Below, one piece after another: positions 47,601 to 56,127 of a stretch of 64,000 nucleotides of DNA. Numbering within the stretch: the first letter of the stretch is position 1; each line of letters starts with the position of its first letter. Both the position numbers and the translations under genes were made by a program. Location: NCBI GenBank assembly GCA_963924555.1, contig OZ004590.1, forward strand, positions 2,767,001 to 2,831,000. The letters run 5' to 3'. Under the pieces are notes generated by a model. The model was not told the DNA's origin. It ran no database searches and worked only from the letters and a program-made list of their open reading frames with translations. The DNA comes from Crambe crambe (taxonomy: Eukaryota; Porifera; Demospongiae; Poecilosclerida; Crambeidae).

Positions 47601-48810
47601 CGCTGGCATCATGAAGAGATATTCTACCATATTGACCCTTACTATCAGGATCACACTTTAAGTCTTCAATAAAGTACTTGACGACAGCCAATCTCCCATT
47701 AAGAGCAGCAAGGTGAAGAGGTGTGTTGTTGTTCTTGTTCTTGGACAATGGGTCACATTTGTGTTCCACAGTGAGGTACTTCACTGTGGCTAAGTGATCA
47801 TTAAGACTGGCGTAGTGTAGTGGCAAACTACCATTTTTGTTTTCATTTATATCACAATGATGCACATTTATAAGGTACTGGATGATATCTAGATTACCAC
47901 CAACACTTGCTGCATGGAGACATGTGCTGCCATCATCTATAGTGCAGTGAGGCTCACAGTGCATATCAGTGATCAGGTACACCACAATCTCCATGTGACC
48001 CTTCTGACAGGCAATGTACAATGGAGTCACTCCTTCATCATCCCGTTTGGATGGGTCACAGCTCTGATGGCCCACTAAGTACTTGATCACACTGAGGTGT
48101 CCTTCACGACTGGCTGTGTGCACTAGTGACCTGCCTGATGCCATGATGAATGCAGCACTTTGCTTGGTTGTTTTAAAGTGTGCATCTGCTTGCTTCTCCT
48201 CTATCATGTATTTGAGTACATCTAGATGTCCTCCTCCAGCAGCAAGGTAAGCAGGAGACCTCCCATACTCATCCACAAGGGTGATGTCACCACCTGCTTC
48301 CTCCAATGAAAATTTTACAATAGGGAAATGGCCATGCTGTGCAGCCAAGTGGAGACAGGACAGACCCACTTTATTAGTTATATTTGGGTCACAACCAATT
48401 TTGTTACAGAGATAAGTGACAATATTGAAGCAGCCATGTCTACTTGCTATGAGTAATGAGGTATTTCCCTCATTGTCAACATGTTTGTCATGTATTAGGT
48501 CAGACTTTGCTACTGAGTTAGCCATTAGCAAGTGGTACAGATATGTGAACACTTTCAAGTGTCCATACTGAGCTGCAACATGAATGGGTGTGTACCCATT
48601 ATCATCCTTGCTCTCTATACTGAGGTTATATTTAGTGATAAACTCTGTGACAATATCAACCCTCCCATACTGGCACGCATAGTGGAGAGGAGTGTATCCA
48701 TTTGAAAACTGGAGTGCCTCATCCTTCATACTTTCAATCAGAGGTATTGCTATTGTAAAGTCACCTGATTCCAAAGCTTTTTGGATTGTGTGATGCTTGA
48801 TAGATTCCAT
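44608..48810 (-). CDS. Ankyrin-repeat/coiled-coil/TKL kinase, complete (gene C)
   Basis: Single open frame of 1400 residues, ATG 48808-48810, stop 44608-44610. Residues about 35-325 are diverged ankyrin repeats. Residues about 328-939 are six 102-residue units, each of three ankyrin repeats, followed by a half repeat. Residues about 970-1150 form an E/K/Q-rich coiled coil. The last 245 residues are a protein kinase: LGRGAWATV loop, VAAKV lysine, FKREM glutamate, HRDISSANVL catalytic loop, GDYG for DFG, YAAPEA, DIFSFG, QDRPT. The essential K, D and N are present, so it should be active; TKL-type by overall look. Cytosolic, no signal peptide. A sensor-kinase role, with the array as ligand-binding part, is inferred from architecture only. 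Confidence 0.92.
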   Translation of the reverse strand: MESIKHHTIQKALESGDFTIAIPLIESMKDEALQFSNGYTPLHYACQYGRVDIVTEFITKYNLSIESKDDNGYTPIHVAAQYGHLKVFTYLYHLLMANSVAKSDLIHDKHVDNEGNTSLLIASRHGCFNIVTYLCNKIGCDPNITNKVGLSCLHLAAQHGHFPIVKFSLEEAGGDITLVDEYGRSPAYLAAGGGHLDVLKYMIEEKQADAHFKTTKQSAAFIMASGRSLVHTASREGHLSVIKYLVGHQSCDPSKRDDEGVTPLYIACQKGHMEIVVYLITDMHCEPHCTIDDGSTCLHAASVGGNLDIIQYLINVHHCDINENKNGSLPLHYASLNDHLATVKYLTVEHKCDPLSKNKNNNTPLHLAALNGRLAVVKYFIEDLKCDPDSKGQYGRISLHDASENGHFGVIRYLIDIHHCDPSCTDKDKYTPLHLASLNGHLATVKYLTVEHKCDPLSKNKDNNTPLHFAALNGRLAVVKYFIEDLKCDPNSRGRWSRIPLHQASDNGHLDIIQYLIDIHHCDPSCIDEDKYTPLHLASLNGHLATVKYLTVEHKCDPLLKNEDNNAPLHSAALNGKLAVIKYFIEDLKCDPNSRGQWGRIPLHQASENGHLNVVQYFLNIHQYDPLCTDENKYTPLHLACLNGHLATVKYLTMEYKCNPLSKNKDNNTPLHFAALNGRLAVVKYFIEDLKCDPNIKGQWGRIPLHQASENGHLHILQYLIDIHHCDPSFMDEDKYTPLHLASLNGHLATVKYLTVEHKCDPLSKNKDNDTPLHLAALNGKLAIIKYFIEDLKCDPNIKGQWGRTPLHQTSDNGHLDIIRYLIDIHHCDPLCTDQDKYTPLHLASLNGHLATVKYLTVEHKCDPLSKNKDNNTPLHFAALNGKLVIIKYFVEDLNCDPNSRGRWGRTPLHYSSQNGHLDVVQYLIDFHHCHLSCRDKKNITPLDLAIMNNNFIIENFLKNAMKDSRNIKDISNIESEGIAGKLVSMARSLFTEKRSAEKMSYNEQTSEQTDTLVKRLEISEKRAEEAEGKCELLEKRLEECKQSLLLHMQEASEERLILKEMLDEKNAERLREEEKKYQLSQLEETAKYEQKFEKQMFQLERETEQRVENAIGGYEQKLKESEQRYQERAAEYEQRIKSYEEQLSQLETQWVVRREEIQVVGPELGRGAWATVSVALFRGTHVAAKVIHHQIISQHNRQLFKREMNMAARIRHPNLIQFIGATLEGEMVILTELMPTSLRKELEKEQNLSMTVLTSICMDVARALNYLHLMQPDPIIHRDISSANVLLELLPNSCWRAKVGDYGSVNLLHKVQSAGPGNPTYAAPEAGVIKHQSPKMDIFSFGVLVMEMLTGVLPPLEERFRLMSSIKHPLFLSLVTRCLKQDMQDRPTASDIISELGKV
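45995..47830 (-). repeat. Six 306-bp higher-order ankyrin units in gene C
   Basis: Six units of 102 codons follow one another without spacer. They are more diverged from each other than those of gene A at 1-918; variable positions cluster in the third ankyrin repeat and in loop residues (for example ISLHDASENGHFGV, IPLHQASDNGHLDI, TPLHYSSQNGHLDV). The first two repeats of each unit are highly conserved. Confidence 0.9.
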
Positions 48811-49021
48811 ATCAAGAATGAATCGTATGTGAATCGATAATTATTATAATGATACGTAGCAGTATACTTCGCTAGTTATTGATGGTAAGAAATTTAACTA
48901 TACGTAGATGGCCAATCTATAAAATAGATATTTTATTTAGCCTTTAGGCAAATTTATCATTGTTATAATATCACACTATGGTAATTGCAAAGTGATTCAA
49001 CAGAGATAACAACCATTAAAA
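48811..49021 (-). promoter_or_regulatory. Conserved upstream sequence of gene C
   Basis: The first 150 bp match 2447-2600 upstream of gene A with small indels. 48974-49021 matches the start of the distal flank at 3610-3675, so about 1 kb present in the gene A copy is absent here or was added there. Confidence 0.5.
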
Positions 49022-49581
49022 GGGTACGTAGATGAACACAAAAAATTAGAATTTTTTAAACGTCCATATCTTCATTATACTACCACCTATAAGCTTGCTC
49101 AAAGGAGAGCTCTCTTTGAGAGCTTTCCAATAGTGTACTTAGTTACAACTTTACCCCCTCCCCCATATATGGAAGATCTGACATGACCTCAATGGTTAAA
49201 AAAAAACTTTATAAAATTACCACATACTTAGGAGGCTTTTGGTACTCCTATCATAGCTTCTATGGGCCTAACTGCTTTGAATGGACTGAGGGATTTCAAA
49301 GGGGGGGGGGGGGGGGGGGGGGGGGGAGGGAGGGAGTATGGTTTCGAAAATAATTACCTTCATATGAGTATCAAAGGCCTCCTAAGTATGCGGTAATTTT
49401 ACCAAATTTTTTTTTAATTTCTGAGATCATGTCAGGTCTTCCATATATGGGGGGTGTAAAGTTGTAACTAAGTACACTATTGGAAAGCTCTCAAAGAGAG
49501 ATCTCTTTTGAGACCTAAATCAAGCTTATAGGGGGTAGCATAATGAAGATATGGACGTTTTAAAATTCTAATTTTCTATCC
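49022..49581. mobile_element. Foldback MITE with a G26 tract at its centre
   Basis: Flanked by TTAAAA on both sides (49016-49021, 49582-49587); the gene A flank has the single uninterrupted ATTAAAATTTGATTTT. Arms (AAACGTCCATATCTTCATTA and its inverse) pair over most of the 560 bp with mismatches. The centre carries 26 consecutive G (49301-49326) followed by AGGGAGGGAG. The TTAA-type target is shared with piggyBac-like elements, but the termini (GGGTAC...) do not allow a firm class. Confidence 0.85.
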
Positions 49582-49587
49582 TTAAAA

Positions 49588-50330
49588 TTTGATTTTGTCT
49601 AATGACTGTGCATCCAAGCCAGAATGCTAGGTGAGAAAATAATATAACTAGAGAAAAATTTATAGTTATATCCATATTATGTTCATATTGTAAGTTGATC
49701 TCAAAAATGATACTTATTAGTACAAGGGTAATTTTGGTAATTGTACTACAGTACATGGGCGACATCAAAGACTCTGCCTGCAGTATAAACACTGTAACCA
49801 CACAGCAAGTAGTTAGAAGCCATCATCTAACTTCCAGATCTAGTAGTTAGACAAGCTTGTATCCATGGATACAACTCAGATCCCACCCTAGTGTTAAGCC
49901 AGATAAACCTCAGTTTAGCACTTCTACAGGATACACTCAGCAGTTATCCTCAGCATCTACGTATGTCGCCTTGTGTATATCCTGTAGAAGTGCTAAACTG
50001 AGGTTTATCTATATTTAACATCATCGGCTGGAGCTACATGAAATCTGAACACAGCTAGTTGACTTGTTTTATTCTTTTGCAAAGTATCTTTTAAGTTTGA
50101 GTATTTGCTGGTGGCATAGTGAAATCCATCTCTCCTGCTCTCCAATTGCTGGTGACCAGGTGCCTCAAGTCATCTAATAACCCACTCAAACCCTCTGGGC
50201 CACTGTCTTCCTCCATCCCATCCTCTGCTATTAAAGTGGCAACTGCTGCTATAACAATATTCAAAAAGAAGTTGCTGAGAAGAAGAAAAGAGGGCCATAA
50301 TCTCAAGAGATTATAATGTAATAGCTACGC
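49588..50330. repeat. Duplicated upstream flank of gene C
   Basis: Matches 3676-3920 and then 5642-5990; in the gene A copy 1.7 kb of inserted elements separates the two. It includes a hairpin at 49912-50009 (GATAAACCTCAGTTTAGCAC and its inverse), half of which is present at the gene A locus. Confidence 0.8.
50091..50294 (-). CDS. Terminal-exon-like frame upstream of gene C, unknown protein
   Basis: After a strong acceptor-like CTTTTCTTCTTCTCAG the minus strand is open for about 67 codons: NFFLNIVIAAVATLIAEDGM then EEDSGPEGLSGLLDDLRHLV...TMPPANTQT, stop. No ATG is needed at the start, so a last exon is suggested. The copy at 5642-5990 has a one-base frameshift near the exon start. A hydrophobic start followed by an acidic stretch is all that can be said; not recognised. 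Confidence 0.4.
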   Translation of the reverse strand, partial: PSFLLLSNFFLNIVIAAVATLIAEDGMEEDSGPEGLSGLLDDLRHLVTSNWRAGEMDFTMPPANTQT

Positions 50331-51876
50331 TTCATTTTAAATTTATCAATCAACTGAGGCGCAAGATCATCAAGTGATAAACTGAATTTCTAACTATATG
50401 TATGTATAGCTAGGTGTGTACTGTTGGTCAATTGCATTGTTGATCAAGATATAGCATAATTTTGAGCATAATAGCTTTAGCTATGTACTCCCTAGCATCA
50501 GGCATAATGCTGCAGTGCAGGCAAAACCTAAAAGGTCAAGATACTCCAGAGCTTTCTTTTTATAGGCTCAGCAGCTAGAAAAGTACTACTTGTACAACCT
50601 TATTCTGCTGCAATCCTTATAAAGTTCTCGCTCCTACTCTAATACAACTGCCACTGACTAGTTAGCTATGTATACACTTTGTGACTTACTGACTATAATG
50701 GACTTTAATGACCAAATTAGCTATTGTGGGCACGACTCAAGCGTAGGTAGTTTTTTATATGGGAATTGCTGCATAACATAATTACTAGCTACTGTAAACA
50801 GGAAAAATAAAAAGCATATTAGGCTCAAGGCTATTGGTAATTTGCATTCTACTTTGGCTAAAGAGTGTGACTATAGTCTTTTCATAACAGAAATGCAAAA
50901 GTTAGCTATTAGCTGTAAGCTCTGCATGACTCATATAAACCATGCACAGGATCACATTAATTTTTTTGTGCAGGGAAGCATTCTTAGTTGCATAGCTATA
51001 AAGTTCAACATAATTTCAACATACATATTTGTAGACCTTACGTAAGTTTCCCATCAAAGACTTTGCAACTTGATAAAACCCACAACACCATTCTATTAGC
51101 TAGCTACCTCTTAAGCTTACAAGTAGATTTACTAGTCAGTTGTGAGTATTGATAGTACAAGCCAGATCTTAACTAATCTCCACAAGCAGATTACCATGAT
51201 CGCTATAGTAGCCAAAAATTATTAGCTACAATAATTATAAGCTTATAAAACAAAACATAACACAACAAGATAGCTAGTTGCTTATCTACATGTCTTAATT
51301 TGTCCATGCACTAAGGTAGAATTTTTAAGTACATAGTATTGCTACCTGTAGCTGCTGGCACTTACTCTTGGTTGCTTCCACAAAGACAGCATGTTACATA
51401 GTTACAGCTTCTTGATGTTTATAGCTTAAAACACATCACATGACTCATAGGTATGAATTCATTCATTGATGATCACACATTAATTTTATTGAAATACCAA
51501 TTATTGTAGTATCATTGCTGGTCATATGACTTGTGACCAATCAGATCCTCTGAAAGAATCTATTAAAGGGTGCAATAAGTGATATTTAGTTCACTCTTAT
51601 CTAGCGCTCTAAGTGTTTTAATGGGCCTGCATGAGAATGCATTACATTCACATTCGAGTGCACCATGCATTATAACAGATGGAGCTAGATCAGAGTGATA
51701 TAAACAATAATTTAGTGCTGATCACATGACTTGGATCCAATCAAATTCTAGTTGGTCCTTACAGAATAGCCTAGCCCTAGTAGCTACCTAGCAAACTCTG
51801 ACACACGTTGGGCTCAGTATGCAATTATTCAAATTTAATAATACAAGTGAATGCAAAAAATTTCTTCTAAATAAAA
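50331..51876. repeat. Dispersed repeats, including a copy of the 18080-18790 family
   Basis: 50330-50450 is the inverse of 6240-6360. 50830-51480 matches 18080-18790 in the same orientation with many differences, including the ATGCTTCCAC.. / donor segment near 51370. 51520-51780 contains the GGTCATATGACTTGTGACC motif and a block (TTCGAGTGCACCATGCATT) that recurs at 53925-54010. Confidence 0.55.
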
Positions 51877-52095
51877 AGTGAAGTAGGGATAGCAGTAAAA
51901 TTTAGCTGCTTTCCTATCACTCCTACCCCTCCTAAAATTTCAATATCCACGCCCATATATACACCCAACTTAAATCCCTACTCTTCACTCCCCCTTCAGC
52001 AATAAGTGAGTCAAGTAACCCCTTACCCGTACCCATCACCAAACTCAAGAATCACAGCAATAATATTATTATAAAACTACTATTCCTACTTCACT
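51877..52095. mobile_element. Short MITE (AGTGAAGTAGG ends)
   Basis: AGTGAAGTAGGGATAGCAGT at the left is matched in inverse by ACTATTCCTACTTCACT at the right. 219 bp, non-coding. Target duplication not established. Confidence 0.6.
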
Positions 52096-52685
52096 CCTAG
52101 GCCTCCTAGCAACCATGCGTGGGCGGAGTGTGCCTGCACCCTAAAAAAAAAAAGACGAGGTTTTCCTGTTTGAAACCCAATGTAACTAGTGAAATCGTAA
52201 AGTCTATAATAGAAGACATTAAGCTACTCCTTACTGTAAGTACTTAGGGGACTGAGGCTGGAAGGTCATAGTCCTAGTGGATCTTCAGCACAGCTCCAAG
52301 TGTGCACTAGATTGGTCACAAATCGTGTGACCAGCACTAAGTGTTTATTGCACACTTCTGAAGGTCTAGTGTAGGACTATGACAGTCCCTAGCACGACAG
52401 TGCTTACAGTGAGAGATGAGCTAAATGATTTCTTTTATAGCGACTTTAGCATTTCATTGAGTTTGAAATAGGAAAACCTCAGGGATTTGACTCATTTAAT
52501 TAAGAGATACAAAGAGGCAATGCATCTGCTGTGCGGGGACTTATTAACTTTAGCCATTATTTGATCTTTCATGCTTATTCTCATTGATGTTGTTTTTTGT
52601 TTTTGTTTTTTTTTGGTTGGCATTTTATTTTTGATTCTCCATGTTTCCCATCTCATTTTTGTATCTGGAAAATAATAATTATATA
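52096..52685. other. Intergenic, no gene recognised
   Basis: Contains one GGTCACAAATCGTGTGACC motif (52314-52332) and a T-rich stretch near 52590-52630. No coding region recognised. Confidence 0.45.
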
Positions 52686-52931
52686 TTTAAAGATGTTATC
52701 ATGTAATGAGATGGTGAAGGAAGATTGAAGTAAAACTGGTAACCCAAGTGACCCTGCAACCCACCAGCTGAGTATTGAACCTGCAGCAACTGACTTTAGC
52801 CGTCATAGCCACAGGACCCAACTGAATGAGCCACCAGGCACCCAATGCAATACTCAGCTGGTGGGTTGCGGGGTCACTTGGGTTACCAGTTTTTCTTCAA
52901 TCCATCTCATTTTCATGATAACATCTTTAAA
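52686..52931. repeat. 246-bp hairpin
   Basis: Arms of about 95 bp (TTTAAAGATGTTATCATG... GGTAACCCAAGTGACCC...) pair with few mismatches around a central part at about 52775-52840. Probably a foldback MITE. Confidence 0.85.
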
Positions 52932-54338
52932 CATGTCTAGGATGAGAGAGAACCATCGTGTGTGAATAATTATAATAGTCTTCATTAAACTTGATCAATA
53001 ATTGCATTCTTTTGCAACTCCACGTGTGCATGTCAGAAGTTCAGAACTTCCTAAGTACTATAAAAGAAAGAGTGTTGAGGTATAAGAGTGTTCTTTAAGG
53101 ACCAACTCCATGGAATCTGACTAGCAATAAAATACTTACATACATAATGCACTTGCCAAACCTTGTGTGCACCTTATAGGTAAAGTTAGCTAGGCATGTT
53201 ATTACTTGTTCTGAAGTTTGACAAAATCTTCTAGCTAGTTACTGAAATACATGGAATTAGCCATTTAATTTTTTTGTGAGCAATAGCTAGCTACATGAAC
53301 AAAATTTGACCCTGATAATTATGAGTGCACACATCTTACATAATAGACTTGCAATTGTTGCAAGTCCATCACCTTTGTCAATACATTATATGATTCGACA
53401 ACTTCTCCATAGCAGTACTTCACCAATAATAGGCAAACTGGTTTCAAAACACACGCATACAGAACAGGATTTAATGAAATGGGTCAACTTTTGATGTCTG
53501 ATTCCATAGAACAGACACAGGTGAAAATGGCTGAATTTCTACTAGTGGAAACACTTTCTCAGGTGGTTGCACATCTCACAGCACCATAAACCAAAAGAGC
53601 ATGCAATTACAAATGCACCAGTTAGCTAGAGTCAATTAATCACCATAATATCACCTACCATCATTTTTATGCAGTGATTGATATTGGCCCTGAGTGGCAT
53701 GGTAGTGGGTAATAGCTGTACATATTTATAGCTACCATAGAGACTGCATCCATGGTGTGTTGTGCAGTGTGCAAACTTGGTTGATTACAACCTCAGATAA
53801 TTTCCAAATATGCGTGAATTAGCCACCCACCACTCCATATACGTACGTAGTGAATGTAATGTACTCACCTTCGGCTCGTGCATTACATCACCGAGACCAT
53901 TATAGCTAGCATCATTCGAGTGCACCATGCATTGAGCTAGATCATAGTGATCTAAACAATTTAGTGCTTATCACATGACTTGGGTCTAATCAAATTCCAG
54001 TTAGCTCTATAACCCTAGCCAGAACATTTTCACACATTGGGTTCAGTAAAAATTTAATGATATTCAAAAAAAAAAATTAACGAGGTAACTGAATTCCTGA
54101 GATTTTCCTGTTTGAAACCCAAGTGAAATGCTAAAGTCTACAAAGAAGACATTCCTCACTTACTGTAAGCACTAGGGACTGAGGCTGGAAAGTCATAGTC
54201 CTAGTGGATTTTCCACTAAGTTTCTGTGACAGTTCCTCAAGTGTGCACTAAAAGCATAGCTATAAAGGTGTGCTTAAGAGATTTAAAAGAGGATCTGATT
54301 GGTCACAAGTCATGTGACCAGCATTTAGTGCACATAAA
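52932..54338. other. Intergenic, dispersed repeat fragments
   Basis: 53440-53620 matches 19010-19220, and 53925-54010 matches 51650-51770. One GGTCACAAGTCATGTGACC motif lies at 54301-54319. No gene recognised. Confidence 0.5.
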
Positions 54339-55773
54339 GGTGTGCTTTAAGTAATAGATAAAGCATGTGCGCGAGGTTTCTGGTTGATTTAGTGCACCGT
54401 AGCCCGAGGGCCGCAGGCCCGAGGGATGGTGCACTAAATCAACCAGAAACCGAGTGCGCATGCTTTATCTATTTTAGATCCCATTGCGCATGCGCGTAGC
54501 TACTGTAGTCCATAGTTACAAACATCAGTACTCTTTGGTTTGCTATAGCTAGCTAATTGTTGTGTCTCCACTTCTTTCTTGAGTTGTGAAATGGCGGCAA
54601 GAATAGTCCACGTACCTGCTGATGTTCCTGTTATAGCTATCTATAAATCGGGGATACTCCCCGAGCACGAAGGATACAAGTATTTTGTGCCTGCCCAGTC
54701 CGAAGATCAAAGAAGGCGGCGTGTGAAACACCAGCTTGCTGTAGACCAGCTAGAATGTTCCTTCTTTTATACTAGCTACTCTCAGAAAAGCTTGTTGGGT
54801 TTGAAACGTGGTTATTCATTGCCACGTTGCACGTTTATAATGACATAACGTTTCAAACCCAACAAGCTTTTCAGAGAGTATAGTAGCCAGCATAAAAGGC
54901 AGAACTTCAACAACTTCTTCAAGCTGTCTTGCAGCATTCAGCATAGCCTGGGGATGCAAAAAAATTAGTGCACTCCTACAAAATTAGTGCACTCCTACAG
55001 AATTAGTGCACACTTGCTGATTTAATGCACATAGCAACCACATAGCAACGGGATCTAAGAGATTTTAGATCCCGTTGCTATGTGGTTGCTATGTGCATTA
55101 AATCAGCAAGTGTGCACTAATTCTGTAGGAGTGCACTAATTTTGTAGGAGTGCACTAATTTTTTGCATCCCCAGGCTATGCTGAATGCTGTAAGACAGCT
55201 TGAAGAGGTTGTTGAAGTTCTGCCTTTTATGCTGGCTACTATACTCTCTGAAAAGCTTTTTGGGTTTGAAACGTTATGAATATCATGTCATTATAAACGT
55301 GCAACGTGGTCAATGAATAACATTAAAATTCCACGTTTCAAACCCAACAAGCTTTTCTGAGAGTAGCTAGTATAAAAGAAGGAACATTCTAGCTGGTCTA
55401 CAGCAAGCTGGTGTTTCACACGCCGCCTTCTTTGATCTTCGGACTGGGCAGGCACAAAATACTTGTATCCTTCGTGCTCGGGGAGCGGATAGCTATAACA
55501 GGAGCATCAGCAGGTACGTGGACTATTCTTGCCGCCATTTCACAACTCAAGAAAGAAGTGGAAACACAACAATTAGCTAGATATAGCAAACCAAACAGTA
55601 CTGATATTTGTAACTATGGACTACAGTAGCTACGCGCATGCGCAATGGGATCTAAAATAGATAAAGCATGCGCACTCGGTTTCTGGTTGATTTAGTGCAC
55701 CATCCCTCGGGCTACGGTGCACTAAATCAACCAGAAACCTCGCGCACATGCTTTATCTATTACAAAGCACACT
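54339..55773. mobile_element. Nested 1.4-kb foldback element
   Basis: The whole segment is one inverted repeat centred near 55057 (AACGGGATCTAAG / inverse), with arms of about 700 bp. Each outer end is itself a hairpin of about 100 bp (GATAAAGCATGTGCGCGAGG to its inverse, 54354-54474 and 55660-55760). A further inverted pair (AAAAGCTTGTTGGGTTTGAA) lies within each arm near 54790-54880 and 55240-55350. Arms differ by small indels, including about 17 bp near 54660/55480. The left arm carries a coding frame. Termini GTAATAGATAAAGC do not match a class I can name. Confidence 0.88.
54591..54848 (+). CDS. Frame in the left arm of the foldback element, unknown protein
   Basis: ATG at 54591 opens MAARIVHVPADVPVIAIYKS...LPEHEGYKYFVPAQSEDQRR then RRVKHQLAVDQLECS. 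It continues into the inner inverted repeat and stops at 54848. The same sequence in the right arm (minus, ATG near 55541) is frameshifted by a 17-bp difference, so only the left arm could code. Context GAAATGGCGGC is a good eukaryotic start. The composition (VPADVPV, basic RRRR) looks protein-like, but I do not recognise it. It could be a captured first exon. Confidence 0.4.
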   Translation: MAARIVHVPADVPVIAIYKSGILPEHEGYKYFVPAQSEDQRRRRVKHQLAVDQLECSFFYTSYSQKSLLGLKRGYSLPRCTFIMT

Positions 55774-56127
55774 TTTCAGAGGATCTGATTGGTCACAAGT
55801 CATATGATCAGCACTAATATAAAATTAACAAGTGTGGAGCTGATAATTATATACCACACTCCTATTACTGTAAGTTGTCACATGCTCAGGAGAAATCAAT
55901 GCCAATTAAAATGATGAATGATGCTTAGACTGGAAACAAAGCATTTACTACTTAAAAAAATAATTACTCAAAAGGTCACTCCTAAAAGGTCAATTCTAAA
56001 AAGGTCAGTCTTTTGAAGGTCAGTGATATCACATGCACACCATGCACATTCACTCCACCCACTGAGTTTTAAACCTAATAGCCATTAATTTGTGGTATTA
56101 GCTAGCTGCTGTAACTAACCAGTTAGC
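55774..56127 (+). promoter_or_regulatory. Upstream region of the NRF-6-like gene
   Basis: It is conserved with 32000-32364. Contains AGGTCACTCCTAAAAGGTCA and further AGGTCA half-sites (55970-56020), which could be nuclear-receptor-like half-sites, and a degenerate GGTCACAAGTCATATGATC at 55791-55809. No TATA box was assigned. The foldback element ends right before it. Confidence 0.5.
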
